Assembly: GCA_963920525.1 (NCBI GenBank)
Contig: OY986438.1
Coordinates: forward strand, 99,497,349-99,561,348
Length of the DNA: 64,000 bases
DNA from: Dichetophora obliterata
Lineage: Eukaryota; Arthropoda; Insecta; Diptera; Sciomyzidae
Reading direction: 5' to 3'
Part shown: positions 20,440 through 32,019 of the stretch, piece after piece
Numbering within the stretch: the first letter of the stretch is position 1
How the letters are laid out: every line of letters begins with the position of its first letter
The notes under the pieces: model-generated
What the model saw: the letters and a program-made list of their open reading frames with translations, nothing else
Database searches by the model: none
Told to the model about the DNA's origin: nothing
Made by a program: the position numbers and the translations under genes

Positions 20440-20866
20440 GTATGAACGATTGATCTGGTTTTTAAAAATGCAAAAAAGACTATACAAACACACAAAAGAA
20501 TACGGGAACTGGCTTTCCCACAATTTTATAATTTGTATTAAATACTTGATTAAATATACCAAGATGACAATGCCCTAATACACACGGCAAGATTCGTCTA
20601 AACCCGTACTCAAGAGCAAAAAGTTGAGGTCTTGAAATTTTTTCTTTATTCACCTGACCTTAACGGTGTGGAAAATATGTGGGGTTTGCTTTCTAGTTAA
20701 GTATACAAAAATGGAAGACAGTTCGATAGGATAAATTCTCTTATTGACGCCATCAAAATGGAATGAATTTAACCTAACTACTTGAACCACTTTACGATTC
20801 AATACCCAGTAGTTTCTTCGAGGCGATTTCGAAGAATGGTTGCACGCACTACTAAAAATGGTAAGC
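20440..20866 (+). pseudogene. Tc1-like transposase relic
   Basis: Around 20570-20700 the frame reads LIHTARFV, then EVLKFFLYSPDLNGVENMWGLLSS, matching the SPDLNPIENLWG signature around the third catalytic residue of Tc1-family transposases. VYKNGRQFD and LIDAIKMEWN follow, as in the C-terminus of that family. Stops and shifts interrupt it and the N-terminal half is missing. The left boundary is uncertain. The right edge abuts the MITE at 20871. Confidence 0.75.
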
Positions 20867-20870
20867 ATTA

Positions 20871-21478
20871 AGGTCTTTGCTCACTTACGGCACGTAACGA
20901 AACGACTGTAAAACGGCTTCGAAAAGGCAACGTAATGTTCAATGCACATTTAAACAAAACAATATGTGCAGAATTTTCTAATACACAATTAGCTTAAATG
21001 GCCCATTATCGTAGTCAAAATAAAGTCGACTTTAAATTTAGTGCAAGCTTTTTGACAACATATTATATTAAAAAAATGGAAAAAATGCTTATACTAAATT
21101 TAGAGTCGTATTTTATTTTGACTTGATAATTGGCCAATAGCTTTGCTATTAGATAAAAAAGATGTAGAAAACTAATAAAATCGTGGATTTTGGATTAATC
21201 TTATGCTTCAAAAATGAGCTATCGATGGCGAACTTTTTACTTTGCTCAATCTACTGTTGGAATCCATTGTAATTTTTGTAAACAAAGCTAACGACAAGCT
21301 GGTCAGAATTCTTTGCAACGATCACCACCGGCTTTTTCGTCGGTGTCAACAGTCGTTGCCGTTTCGTCGTCGCTTAGTGAGCATGTATACAGGAACATGC
21401 ATGTATATAGGGACACATGGTAGTTATATTTTGTAGGCTCGTGTTGTTTCGTTACGTGCCGCAAATGGGCAGAGACCT
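20871..21478. mobile_element. 608-bp MITE with TTA duplication
   Basis: The ends are AGGTCTTTGCTCACTTACGG and the reverse complement of AGGTCTCTGCCCATTTGCGG, followed at both ends by CACGTAACGAAAC. TTA flanks both sides (20868-20870, 21479-21481). There is no transposase. A TWA-type duplication suggests PIF/Harbinger mobilisation. Confidence 0.75.
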
Positions 21479-21481
21479 TTA

Positions 21482-22027
21482 TGATAATAATCATTTATAA
21501 AAAAAAAATTCAAATCCGTCCACTATTCTTAGACTTATCCTTAGTTTCCTTATGCTACTGACGAGCAAAAAAGTATGAAATTCAACAAGCCGTATCAGTG
21601 AAATGCTACAAAGTGTACAAGACTGCTTGAAGCGGATTTACTTATTTTTGTTCTGTTTTGTTTTTTTATGTCCATAATTCAAAAACCAAAAATTCAATTT
21701 TATTCAGTGTAATTTTTTTTACAACAGTAGTTTCAAATGATATTGCTGTTTTTAAGCTAATGATGCACAGATTGACGCTAATTGATGAAAAAAAAAAACC
21801 AATTTTGTATATCAAAGCTGTACAAAATGTGCTTTTTTGGCTATTTTAATTAATTAAAAATTACTCATACGCCTTGGTGTCTGAAACTCATAACTAAATC
21901 GTCAGCTAAAATTCAATCAAAATCACTCATATGCCGTGTCAAATCAAATAACCACGCTCGACCATAATAATAATACATCATGTACTGCATCGTCACTACA
22001 ACAAATAGTATTCTGCTACTCACTCAC
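21482..22027. other. Rim intron next to the splice donor, no feature
   Basis: AT-rich intronic DNA with no recognised repeat. The open frame on the plus strand overlapping 21980-22168 is the shadow of the Rim exon. Confidence 0.6.
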
Positions 22028-22848
22028 CTCTACTTCGACAGTGCCCTTGATTTTCATGAATCCCATTTTCAGCTCACCATATCGCGCAGTGGTCAAACGA
22101 TAGCCTTTGGGATGTATTTGGCCTGGGCCAAGTTTATAATTGCTCTCTGTGCCGGAAATCACGGTTAGTGCGGTTGACGATGTGCCGCCACTGAGGCTGC
22201 TGCTCCCGCCAATGCTACTACAAACGCCTAACGATGCTGCGCTTGTCAAATTTTTAACGCTTGCATTTAAATTGGTCGCACTCGCCTTCCGCAACATGGA
22301 CGGACTATCGCTGCTGGTCGTAGTCAAATTAAACATGCTGCCTTTGCGCGCAGCTGCACTTGTGCCTCTTCCGCTAACATCGCCACCACCACCGACAGAT
22401 CCACCAGAAGTGTCACTCACAGTTACAGCAAAAACGCTTTGTTTGCGTCGTGGAGCCGCTGCTGCGTCGGTGCTGTTCAAATTAAATACACTGCCCTTCC
22501 GTAGCACCGGTGCCTCAGTAGCCTTCAGATTGAACATGCTGCCTTTGCGCTGCTGCTGCTTCTGACTGTCACTGAGGCTCAGGAAACTGTTTTTGGAATC
22601 GACCATACCGTGGGCAACATTCGATACTGAAGCGGCTTGCTTCAACATTGACAACGCCTGCTTAGCGTTCTGTGGTGTCATAATGTTGCCAGATCCTTTC
22701 CAACGCGACACAAAACGCTTGTTTTCATCATCCGATGGTGGACTGGTGGCACTGTTGCCAATGCCGATGGGCAGGTGCTGTTGTGTCAGATCGAGAATGG
22801 AACTCTTGCGACTATTCGGCCCACTTGGTAGACCAACTCGACTGGCAC
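22028..22848 (-). CDS. Rim: Rim, exon encoding the Ser-rich linker and start of C2B
   Basis: This 821-base exon supplies two bases of a split Gly codon and 273 full codons. The acceptor is preceded on the minus strand by a CT-rich tract (about 22860-22935) and the donor is GAG/GTGAGT at 22028. The N-terminal part is a disordered linker rich in Ser, Thr and Gly with repeated basic-Ser motifs: RKSSILDL, RKGSMFNL, RKGSVFNL, RRKQSVFAV, RKGSMFNL and RKASATNL. The last 26 residues, RYGELKMGFMKIKGTVEVE, match the first strands of the RIM C2B domain and join in phase 0 to the exon at 731-892. Rim tethers calcium channels and vesicle-priming factors at active zones. The repeated R-K-x-S sites could be targets of basophilic kinases, which is an inference. 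Upstream exons were not found. Confidence 0.88.
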
Positions 22849-23620
22849 CTGTTGTGTTGATTAATGCCACCACGATAACGAGATAGAGGGAGAGAAAGAT
22901 AGATAAAGAGATAAAGTGTGAGAGGGAGTAAATGGGATATAAATACAGAAAAATAATTAATATTTTATCATTATTATTATTATTATTATTATAATTATAG
23001 GGCATTTCAATTTTAAACACAATTAAAACGGATGAATTTAGCAAGAAAATTAAACGAGGAAAGTTGTTTCTGTTTGAAAATATATATGGAAAAACATTGG
23101 TTAACGTTATAGTAATGAGTTTTCAACGGAAAAAATAACATCAAAATACGCTCTTTCATTTATTTACATTCGTTGGAAAAGCTGTTACGAATTGTTGTGA
23201 TACACTTTTATTTTTTCCGCATAAACAAAAATAAATCTATAAATATATTTAAACCATTAACACTGATGACTTGACTTTAAGATAAATATTTCATACGAAA
23301 TTAAATTAACTACAAAAGCATCAGAAAATATAACAATATTAATTAAAAAATTCCAATTACGCACCAGCAACTAGCTATGTAAAAGCATGCAGCTAAAAAT
23401 AATGAATTCAATTATAAAAATATAAGGAGTGCGCAAAAGTATGCAATAAACCCGTTGATTAACAACAAAACAAGTTGTTGGTTAGTTTAAGTAATAATAT
23501 AATTAAACAAAAAAAAAATTCTTCGATGTTTATCACTTGATCATCAATACTGCCATTTAGAAATGAAGTTGTACATAGTATAGTTATATTAAAACTCCAT
23601 CCTTTCCCGTGATCTTATAG
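22849..23620. other. Rim: Rim intron upstream of the linker exon
   Basis: Read on the minus strand, the first 90 bases are a pyrimidine-rich tract ahead of the acceptor. An ATT microsatellite lies at 22968-22995. The remainder is AT-rich with no gene. Confidence 0.6.
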
Positions 23621-23624
23621 TAAT

Positions 23625-24670
23625 ATTTTGAAATCTTGTCCTGATAACTTAAAAAATGCTACAATCATTCCACAATTTAAAAAAGGTGACAGAAAATAAA
23701 GAAATTTTTTTTTTTTAAATTACAGGCCAATTTCTCTGCTTCCTACAATTTCTAAGGTATTTGAGAAGCCTATTAAGAAAAGAATTGTAGCGTTTCTTGT
23801 AGCAAATAAATTTCTAAGTCCCAAACAATTTGGTTTTCGCACTGGTTCGTGCTTATTCGTGGACATCATCAAAGCCTTTGACATTGTTAATCACGACATT
23901 CTCTTAAAGAAGTTATCTGCTGCCGGCTTTAGAGGTCAGATATATAACTAGTTTGCTTCTTATTAACACCACCGAACTCAAAGAGTAAAAATAGGCAGTT
24001 CCTTTAGCAGACCTACTATGATTAATCTTGGTGTTCCACAAGGTTCAGTATTAGGTCCAATCCTATTCCTTATTTACGTAAACTCAATTTTTTCACAAGA
24101 TTTTTGTGGCCGAATAACAGCATTTGCGGACGACTTAGGAATAACGTACGTGACAAGCTCCCAGTTCGATCTTATCTGTGATATAAATAGTGATGTACAT
24201 ACTTTAAGAGAATGGTTTGCAAAACATAAATTAATAATTAGTAATAAGACGAAGCTAATGTTTATAATTCCCCTGATTGTCAAAAATTCAGTTTGTGTGT
24301 TAATTCATCAACAACTTACGAAGAAACTAAACAATGTAGCGACTGTTGTTTTAAAATGAAAACTGTCAACCAGATTAGATACGTGGGTGTCATAATAGAT
24401 AATATGAATTGGCGTGAGCATACTAATTATTTGAAAATTTATTTTCGCTCAATTTTAAGAAGACTCTTTATGCTTAAAAAGTTTTGCTCCTCTTAAAAAG
24501 TTTTGCTTTGGTCTTTTCCATTCAAAACTTCATTATGGTATTTCGTGTTGGGGTGGCTCCTATGCTAATAAAACAAAGCCATTATTAGTCCTACAAAAAA
24601 ATGTTATTCGTTAAATCTGCAATGTCGGCAATAGTTGTCCTAGTCATGAGCTTTTTAAATCACTTCAAAT
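23625..24670 (+). pseudogene. LINE-C fragment 1, reverse transcriptase
   Basis: With frameshifts the stretch reads LKNATIIPQFKKGDRK, NYRPISLLPTISKVFEK, FLSPKQFGFRTGS, IKAFDIVNHDILLKKL, then an open segment INLGVPQGSVLGPILFLIYVN and AFADDLGITYV, the catalytic block of a jockey/I-like LINE. It continues to FHSKLHYGISCWGGSYAN. A stop, a deletion between RTGS and the IKAFD block and several shifts make it dead. The hAT element at 24671 interrupts it and the C-terminus resumes at 27450. Confidence 0.85.
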
Positions 24671-27449
24671 CAGAGCTGGCAAAGAAACGAAACAATTAAA
24701 GTACCGTTTGCCAAATGTAAAAGCAAATGAAATGTTTCATTTGTGTTTGTGACCGCGATCAGAAACAAAAACGAAAACTTTTGAACAACAAGGAACGAAA
24801 TAAAACCGTTAGCACTTTGTTCGTCGCTGCTAGGAAACGTTGCGAAACAAAAAGAAAAGCAAACGTTTGGTTCATCTAGATTTCTTTTAGTTTTCTTTTG
24901 AAAGAGTGAAAGTGAAGTGTGCTATCAATATGCCGCGTTCAAAAAATGATTTACTGCGTGATTTATTTAAAACAATAGAAAATGGACAAATTTCGTGTAA
25001 TAATGGCGATTGTAACAATAAAATTTTAAAAGGTCATGCTGGCAATTTGAAACGGCATTTAAAATGTGTGCACCCCGATATTTATGAAGAGTATATAAAA
25101 AAGGAATGTCATTCAACATTAAGTAGGGCAAAAACAGATGTTAAAATGTCTTTCACAATTAAAAAAGAAAATGCAGAAATGGCTATTTTAGAAATGTTAA
25201 CGAAAAATGGAAGGCCTCTTTGTATGGTTGAAGATAGGTCATTTAAAATTTTAACCCAACCTGTGTTCGACGCTCTAGGTATAAGGTTAAATAGACATAA
25301 TTTGATTGAAAAAATTGTTCATTACTCAAGCAGTTTTAAAGGGGAGCTTATTTTAAATCTTCGTGGTAAACTTCTTTCTCTAAAAGTGGATGCAGCAACT
25401 AGACTGCATATGAGTGTGCTTGGTGTGAATATCCAATACATAGATGACAATTGTATCAAAATAAAAACGCTTGCCGTACGTGAGTTTAAAGAGCGACACA
25501 CTAGCCAGTATTTGAAAAATATAATACTAGAAATTCTCAATGAATATAAAATACACAAAGATCAAATATTGACAGTCACTACAGACAATGGCGCAAATAT
25601 GGTAAAGGCTGTGAGAGATTTAAATGACGATGATGAAGTGGAAATGTATGATGACTTAACTGAACTTTCTGAACCAGATATTTCGCTAGATAACGTTACT
25701 CACATACGATGCGGAGCTCACACTATTCAACTTTGTGTAATGGATGTGATTAAAGACGCAGAAATTAAAACTAAAATTGAAAAACTTAGAATGGTTGCCA
25801 AAAAACTTAGGACTCCGAATATCTTAACGCTGCTAAAAATGGTATTTATAAGAAACCTATCATCGATTGTCCAACCAGGTGGAATTCTACTTATCTTAAG
25901 CTTGAGCGGCTACTAGATTTGAAAGATTTCATTAATTTAATGGGTGAAGATGCTTCGCACATAAGTATAACTAATGACGAATGGATCTTTGTTGATGACT
26001 TTTTAACATCTTTTAAAGTCTTCTACCAAGCTTCATTAAGATTGCAGGCGAAAGACTTGATCTATAGTGATTTATACATAATAGTTATGAACGTCTTATT
26101 AGAAATCGAAAGTCTACCAAGAAATTATATAAGTTTGGCATTGATCAGTGCTCTACAAAGGCGAAAGGAATGTTTGTTTGATAACGACTTGTTCGTTACT
26201 GCTGTTTTTCTAGACCCCAGAATTAAATCAATATTAAAAGCCGAACAAATTGCCAGATCCAAGATCTGCATTGTACAATTGCATACGCGATTGTCTTCAT
26301 TGAAAGGTAAAAACTGTACATATCCTTTTGCAAATTTTTAACTATTTATATCACAGAAAATGCAAATACCAACAACACCATCAAAATCAAATTTAGGGAC
26401 ACCTCCTCCTACAAGTGGATCTTCTTCTTGTATTAATGAAAATGCACTGGAGGCATTTTTGCAAAATCACGACATGCAAAGGGATGCAGATCAGTCTTCG
26501 GAACGCAGTATGATCGAAGTGAACCTCCTATATTACCACCAACAGCCAAGAATAGGACTACATGAAAATGTTGTGAAATTTTGGTCAGATCAAAATAATT
26601 CCTTGGCCAAAATTGCTAAAGTGGTGTTGGCTATTCCATGCACCCAAGTAAGTGTGGAAAGACTTTTTTCATCCCTTAAATATGTTTTATCTGACCAAAG
26701 AAATAACTTAGACCCCAAAAATTTGGAGCATATTTTGTTAGTCAGAGTAAATTGTGATTTTACGTATGATTAGTTTTTATAGTTTTTTCCTTATTATTTT
26801 GCTTCATAATTTTTTTTTACTACTTTTAATATACTATTATTTTGAATTGAATATTGTTTTGGGTTGTGTTTATTGAATTAAAATTTTTTTTTCATTTTTG
26901 CATACATTTGTTATTATTATTAGAAAAAATAAAAACTATTGGCATACGCATTTTGTTTCAAATATTTTGCCACTCTGCTGATCTGATCTTACTGAAAGGA
27001 AAAAAAATAACAGAAACCTGCATCCTTTACGCCGAAACAAATCAAAAAAGAAAAATATAACATTCCACTTGATACTCAAAATGCAAAATGATTTCTGCAA
27101 GTTCTTCTCACTCCACGAAATCTGCTCCACGAATGCTTTTGTTTCGTTTTCTGCCATAGAACGAAAATAACGTTTCTCTTTCTTTCTTTACCAGCACTGC
27201 CAGCAGTAGATCAACCACCAAACGTTTGCGAACTGTTTTTCTCGAAAAGTTTTGCTCTTTTTCTCTTTGTCTTCTGCAGAAGAGAAATAATATGAGTTTT
27301 GGGTTCTGCTTGCGTTTTCGAACAAAAACCAAACAAACACACATTCTTAGCTTGCTCTATTGCATTGGTTGTGTTTGTGTTTCATTTTCTGTCATAGAAC
27401 GAAACAAAAGAATTTGCAATCGTTTCGTTTCGTTTCTTTGCCAGCTCTG
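24671..27449 (+). mobile_element. 2779-bp hAT transposon
   Basis: The termini are CAGAGCTGGCAAAGAAACGA and its near-perfect reverse complement. An identical 8-bp duplication CTTCAAAT flanks it (24663-24670, 27450-27457). Subterminal regions are rich in GAAACGAAA-type repeats on both sides. It carries one decayed transposase gene. It is inserted in LINE-C, which is therefore older. Confidence 0.92.
24930..26773 (+). pseudogene. hAT transposase, broken by frameshifts
   Basis: The start is taken at MPRSKND because it directly precedes a BED zinc finger (Cys23, Cys28, His43, His48); an upstream in-frame Met exists at 24906. RNase H-fold landmarks follow: LKVDAATR, then TVTTDNGANMV with the second Asp. 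The Cys/His block HIRCGAHTIQLCV comes next. Near 25838 a +1 shift breaks the frame, and the other frame carries DCPTRWNSTYLKLERL, a hAT signature. The frame resumes in 25919-26341, then in 26360-26773 with the dimerisation domain (VVKFW...IPCTQVSVERLFSSLKYVL...RNNL). Between the last two pieces is a 50-base stretch with GT...AG ends that could be an intron, but its length does not keep the frame. Otherwise it is well preserved and likely a recent loss. Confidence 0.85.
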
Positions 27450-27760
27450 CTTCAAATATTACCCGTTCGCCATCTATTTTAATTAAAAGTACTTAAACTT
27501 CTCTGCTAAGCAGCTTTCACAAAATAACTTAGTATCGCCGTATAATTTAAGGCATGCCGGTAATGTTGCAGTTCCTGCTTTTCGCACGACAGCTTATAGA
27601 AAAAATTTTCTAATACTGTCCCGTAGACTATTTAACAGACTTCCATCATCAATTAAGTGTTTGGAATCGCAAAATACCTTTTTAAAGCAAGCGAAGTCAT
27701 GGCTTCTCGGTTTTAACTCACAAGAAATAGAATTGCTTCTTCATCCGAGCACGTAATCTT
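27450..27760 (+). pseudogene. LINE-C fragment 2, C-terminus
   Basis: After the hAT insertion the reading resumes: LRHAGNVAVPAFRTTAYRKN, LILSRRLFNRLPSSIKCLES and FLKQAKSWLLGF, the usual end of jockey/I-like LINE ORF2 products, closing at a stop near 27755. The 3' UTR boundary cannot be fixed. Confidence 0.75.
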
Positions 27761-28343
27761 GCTTAATTTATGACTTTTCAGTAACATTTACAAGCAGCTC
27801 ACTTATTAAATCAACTTCTACTACCTCACAAATATTTCCTCCTCTTCACTTTGCCTTCTTCTTCTCTTCCTTCTCTAAAGCCTATAGCTTGTATTCCATA
27901 GTATAAATTTTTTTTTTAATTTCCACATGTGTGATATTTATTATTGTATACTATACTATGTCACTACCATTCTCCATTTATATTAACTTAAAATGTTAAA
28001 TATTGAATATTAATTTTAATCATAATTTTCATTTATTTAAATTCAAAATGTTAAATTTTATATTAGTTTTAAGCATGAAATCTTATTAACTAAATGTTAT
28101 TAATTTGAATTGTATTATTATCATTAACGGAGTTTGCGAATAAAATAAACTAAAAAAAAAAAATCAATCATGGTTGCAACTTTAACAACATCCTTGAAAA
28201 ATGACAACATCTTCACCTGCATTGATTCAGCATAAATATTCAATACATAAACTTTTTGCATTTTAATTTGCGAAAATGTTAACATGTTAGACCTATTTTC
28301 AAAACAAATTTTAATATAGATAAATAAATGTAAAATTATAATT
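27761..28343. other. AT-rich DNA, no gene recognised
   Basis: It may include the 3' UTR of LINE-C. No open frame or repeat end could be supported. Confidence 0.45.
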
Positions 28344-28351
28344 AGCATGAT

Positions 28352-28692
28352 CAGTGTTGCCATGGAAAATGTCGGATTCTCGTCGGATTTGCGAAACTCT
28401 AAAAAACAAAAACAACTTTGATTTTGCTTCGAGTAAATAAACAAAAAATGTTGTTGTTTTTGGCAAAAAAAAAACTTACAAAAATACAAGACGTCAGTAA
28501 AAAAAGATTATATATGGAAATATATAAGTTTGAAGTAATATATACATTGCTTTATTAAACAAATATATGCAAGATCGGAAATCGCATCTATTTTTACTGA
28601 AATCGTAACATTTTATCGGCCAAATACCGGATCATCAGACTAAAGACTGAAAATCGTAACAAATCCGATGCATCGGACCATATGGCAACATT
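28352..28692. mobile_element. 341-bp hAT-like MITE
   Basis: The left end is CAGTGTTGCCAT and the right end is the reverse complement of AATGTTGCCAT. Identical 8-bp flanks AGCATGAT lie at 28344-28351 and 28693-28700. Inverted GTCGGAT/ATCCGA words lie inside the ends. It is non-coding. Confidence 0.7.
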
Positions 28693-28700
28693 AGCATGAT

Positions 28701-29828
28701 GTCAAAAAATTATTTTTAAACTTTTAAATCCAAATGTATGTCAGAATAAGGGTGTATATTTAGTACTTCAAAATGTCCTTGTACACAGGATGCCTGATAT
28801 CTAGATGTTTTTAAGAATCTCAGATTTTTAGAGGGTTATGTTATATCTTTTTAACTTATGTCCCTCGTTGAAAACTACACATTTAAAATTTTGTATTTTT
28901 ATAAGAGATGTACTCATAGAGTATGTTTTTTAAATTGCACTATTCGAAACACAAGTTATACAAATTTCGTTTTTAAAAAATGTAAGGAAAATGCATTTTT
29001 ATATTTCATATGGCACAAATATATGAAGAAATCGGGAAAGGTCATATGAGCAACTTTTGTTCATATAGCATATGGTATATCTTAATTGCTATCGGACGTT
29101 CTTACGAAATTTGTTTATGGTTTGCCAGAAAAATGGGTAAAAATAATTTGGTTAAAAAAAAGCCGGTTTTTTAATCATTTTCTACATCATATGACAACCT
29201 AGCCGCTTTATATAGAGAAAATTAAAGCATTAATCAATTTTTAAGGGAGGGGTAAGGATTTGCACTTAAAATGGTTTTATTTTTTTGTCATTTCTTATAG
29301 TTAATTTTTTTATTTTCTTTTATTGTTTTAAGTCAATGAACAGAAGTTCTTGCAGACTATTAAGAAATACTATATTTTTAGTTTTATACAAAAATAAGAA
29401 AAATACTTTTAAATTAAAATTAAATTTTAAAGCATTAAAAACAAAATAAATTTTAATAATAACTGTTAAGAGAATGCTTTAGTGATTATCTCGAATTCAC
29501 AAAATCTATATTACAGTAAGGCGTACAATAACACATATAAACAGTATTTTTGCGCGGTGATTCTGACAGCACTAGTTCGATTTAGTATTGTTTCTAGATA
29601 ATAAAAATCACTAAGACTTTTCCAAATTAGAGGGGATTTTTTCTTTTTAGAGCGATTTTTTGAAGTTTTGAAAAATATGTCCCCAGTTTTGATATTATAA
29701 CTCCAAAAGTATTTATTTATATTGCATATTTTATACATATTTATAAAAAACACATTTATACCTTTCAGTTAAGCTATCATTTTTACTGATCTTACGATTT
29801 GTTTAAAAATTATTTGAAAACTACATTT
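28701..29828. other. AT-rich DNA, no gene recognised
   Basis: Short open frames on both strands here have no recognisable composition or motif. No inverted-repeat ends were found. Confidence 0.45.
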
Positions 29829-30400
29829 GCGGTTTTAGTGAAAATACTCAAAATTACCTCCCAAACAGGACAAATTTGCTTTATCGAATAGCAGAATTTA
29901 TCGAATTTAGAATTATATGTCACACAGTCTCGGAATTCGATACTCGACCACAATTTACACGTGCCGCTTCACTGATAACATTTTATGGGCGTTGGAAAAG
30001 GAGGTGTGTCACTTCCCACACCACCCAAATTTTATATTTCGAATAGATTTGGAGTTATAGGTTGCACAGCCTTGAAATTCAGTATTAGAACTCAATTTAC
30101 ACATGCGTTGCCACTGAAAAGATGGTATGGCGTTGGACAAGGGGGCATGGCATCTCCCATACAATCAAAATTTTAGAAATAGCTTTAGAGTTATAGGTCG
30201 CACAGTCACGGAATTCAGTATTTGATCACAATTTACACATGCAGATTCACTGATAACATTTTATGGGCGTTTGGCAACGGGGGCGTAAAAGTAGTTTAAT
30301 TTATGATAATTGGGTTTTTAAACTTTGAAGAATTTTTTTAATACGTACTCACCAAGTCTACTTTGGTGCAGGTAAATTTGAGTATTTTCACTAAAACAGC
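29829..30400. repeat. Foldback element related to 11057-12521 (tandem core)
   Basis: Short arms GTTTTAGTGAAAATACTCAA at about 29835 and its reverse complement near 30370-30395 bracket a core of about 2.5 tandem units. The landmark ATGGGCGTTGG (with changes) is at about 29984, 30126 and 30263, a unit of 137-142 bp. The units contain TTCCCACAC/CTCCCATAC and ACTGATAACATTTTATGGGC. Length and motif match the core at 11.6-11.95 kb in reverse orientation. Confidence 0.65.
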
Positions 30401-30837
30401 AATAAGTAAAATAGCAATCTACTAAAAACATACTTTGTACCTTTAAATTTTCATTAAATATTTTTTTTAAGCAACAAAGAAAAAACAAAACCAAAACATA
30501 CATCAAAATTATATTTTTGCGTACTTTAAACTGGCGAAATGTTAAAAAAATGATATATATTAAACTCTTTCACAAATGTAGTATTGGGAAAATTTCTACA
30601 AAAATCGACAGATCATTTAAATAATTTCTTAAGTGAACCGATTAAGTGTTTCATTTGTAAATACCCTATCGGAATGAAAAAGCCAAATGCCAAAAAACAA
30701 CTACAGTGTGAATCAAAGTAACTGTCGCACCTATATAATACCAATTACACAAAAAGAAGAAACACTGGAAAACATATGTTGTTTTTTACAACTCTGGCAT
30801 TAATTGTACACTTATTGCATGAACCGTTTCAAAAGAT
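30401..30837. other. AT-rich DNA left of a mariner relic
   Basis: No gene is visible. A segment near 30692 (ACAGTGTGAATCAAAG) might be the left end of the transposon whose transposase relic follows, but no partner end was found. Confidence 0.4.
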
Positions 30838-31267
30838 TTGTCAATAATAATAATAATATTGCGAAAGGAAATAAATGCACAGATCCTTCGCCAGCACGCA
30901 GGTAGCACTTTCATATTTTCCGACGAAAAACTCTTGTTTTTGCAAGCAAGCCATAACTCGCAAAATGATAGAGTGTACGCAGCTTACATGGCAGATATTT
31001 CTAAAAAAAAAACCATTGGAAGACTTCAAAATATTTCGTCAATCATGGTTTGGGGCGCTTTCTCCGAAACAGGCAAATTGCCCCTTCTTCTTATTGTAAA
31101 AGGCGTTAAAATAATTTAGAAAATTACTTAGAACAACATGTTTTAAAGAACTGTCTTATGCAGCATGCCAAGCAAATTTACGGAGAGGATCACTTTTATT
31201 TTCAGCAAGATGCTTTTCTAGTACACAAGGCAAAAATCGTTCAAAGTTGGTGCAGAGCAACGGCGCT
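30838..31267 (+). pseudogene. mariner/maT-like transposase fragment
   Basis: Reads LRKEINAQILRQHAGSTFIF with FSDEK (first catalytic Asp), NDRVYAAYMADI, SIMVWGAFSETGKLPLLLI, KGVKI, then a frame change to LENYLEQHVLKNCLMQHAKQ, IYGEDHFYFQQDAFLVHKAK (second Asp in QQD) and VQSWCRAT. This is the middle of a Tc1/mariner-superfamily transposase, missing N- and C-termini. It is cut off at 31267 by the insertion of the 4.5-kb element. Confidence 0.8.
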
Positions 31268-32019
31268 CAGAGTCAAAGTGGTCCAACCCACAAAAAATTT
31301 TTTTCGGGATTATGCTAGACACGCTTACTGATGTTATATTTTGCGATAAAAATTTCATCTCGATGATTTTGGCGTTATTGAAACTGTTATAGCAAATAGT
31401 TTCACTTTGACTCTATTAAAAAAGTACATTGTGGAAATGCAATAGTGGTCTAACCCACATACAATTTTTAGTATGTGAGCTAGACCTCTATTGCATTTTC
31501 GTAATGTATTTTTAATACATACAAATGTGGGTTCAAATCGAAAATTTTATTGAAAGTTGAATTGCGTATGAATGCAATAATATCGATACGTTGAATAGAT
31601 AAGTTGGTATTTTGTTGAAAATTTGAGAGATTGGCTGCATTTAAAAGTTCAAATACATTTGTATGAAAAAAGTTTTAAATTGATTTTCTGGGAAAACTGT
31701 TTTTTTCGAGTTGTGTTCATTAATGGTGTTTGCTTTGTTTGCTTCCAATTGATATCAATATCACTTTTACTCAATTTAATTTATGCCAACCATAATTTTT
31801 AAGAATCTTCCCTTTCAATAACATCACTGGAATCTGCTGCTACGTCAAAGCTTTTATAGTGTAGGGAGAGAGAAAGAGAAGTGCTCTTGAGAAGTGCTGT
31901 TACGGTTGTTTAAAGAAAAATTCTTTACTAAGAGGCAAGTTTTATAAGCAGTTCATTTGTAACGTTAAAATCACAATTAATTTAAAAATATAGAAATTTT
32001 CATTAGCTTATTTTGATAT

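Larger units (their letters stand above)
893..22027 (-). other. Rim: 21.1-kb intron of Rim filled with nested mobile elements
   Basis: The donor is GAG/GTGAGT (GT at 22026-22027 read on the minus strand) and the acceptor is a CAG at 893-895. Both flanking exons are in phase 0. The interior holds hairpins, MITEs, an LTR-like stretch, LINE-A, LINE-B and a Tc1 relic, listed separately. No additional Rim exon was recognised, although a small alternative exon could be missed. Confidence 0.8.

Noticed and set aside
20413..20445. A-box-like TGGTGTAATGG suggesting a tRNA or second SINE
   Set aside because: No B box and no cloverleaf follow it. It sits between the LINE-A tail and the Tc1 relic.
22140..22886. 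Long plus-strand open frames across the Rim exon
   Set aside because: They are the antisense shadow of the Rim coding exon. The minus strand has the C2B match and correct splice sites.
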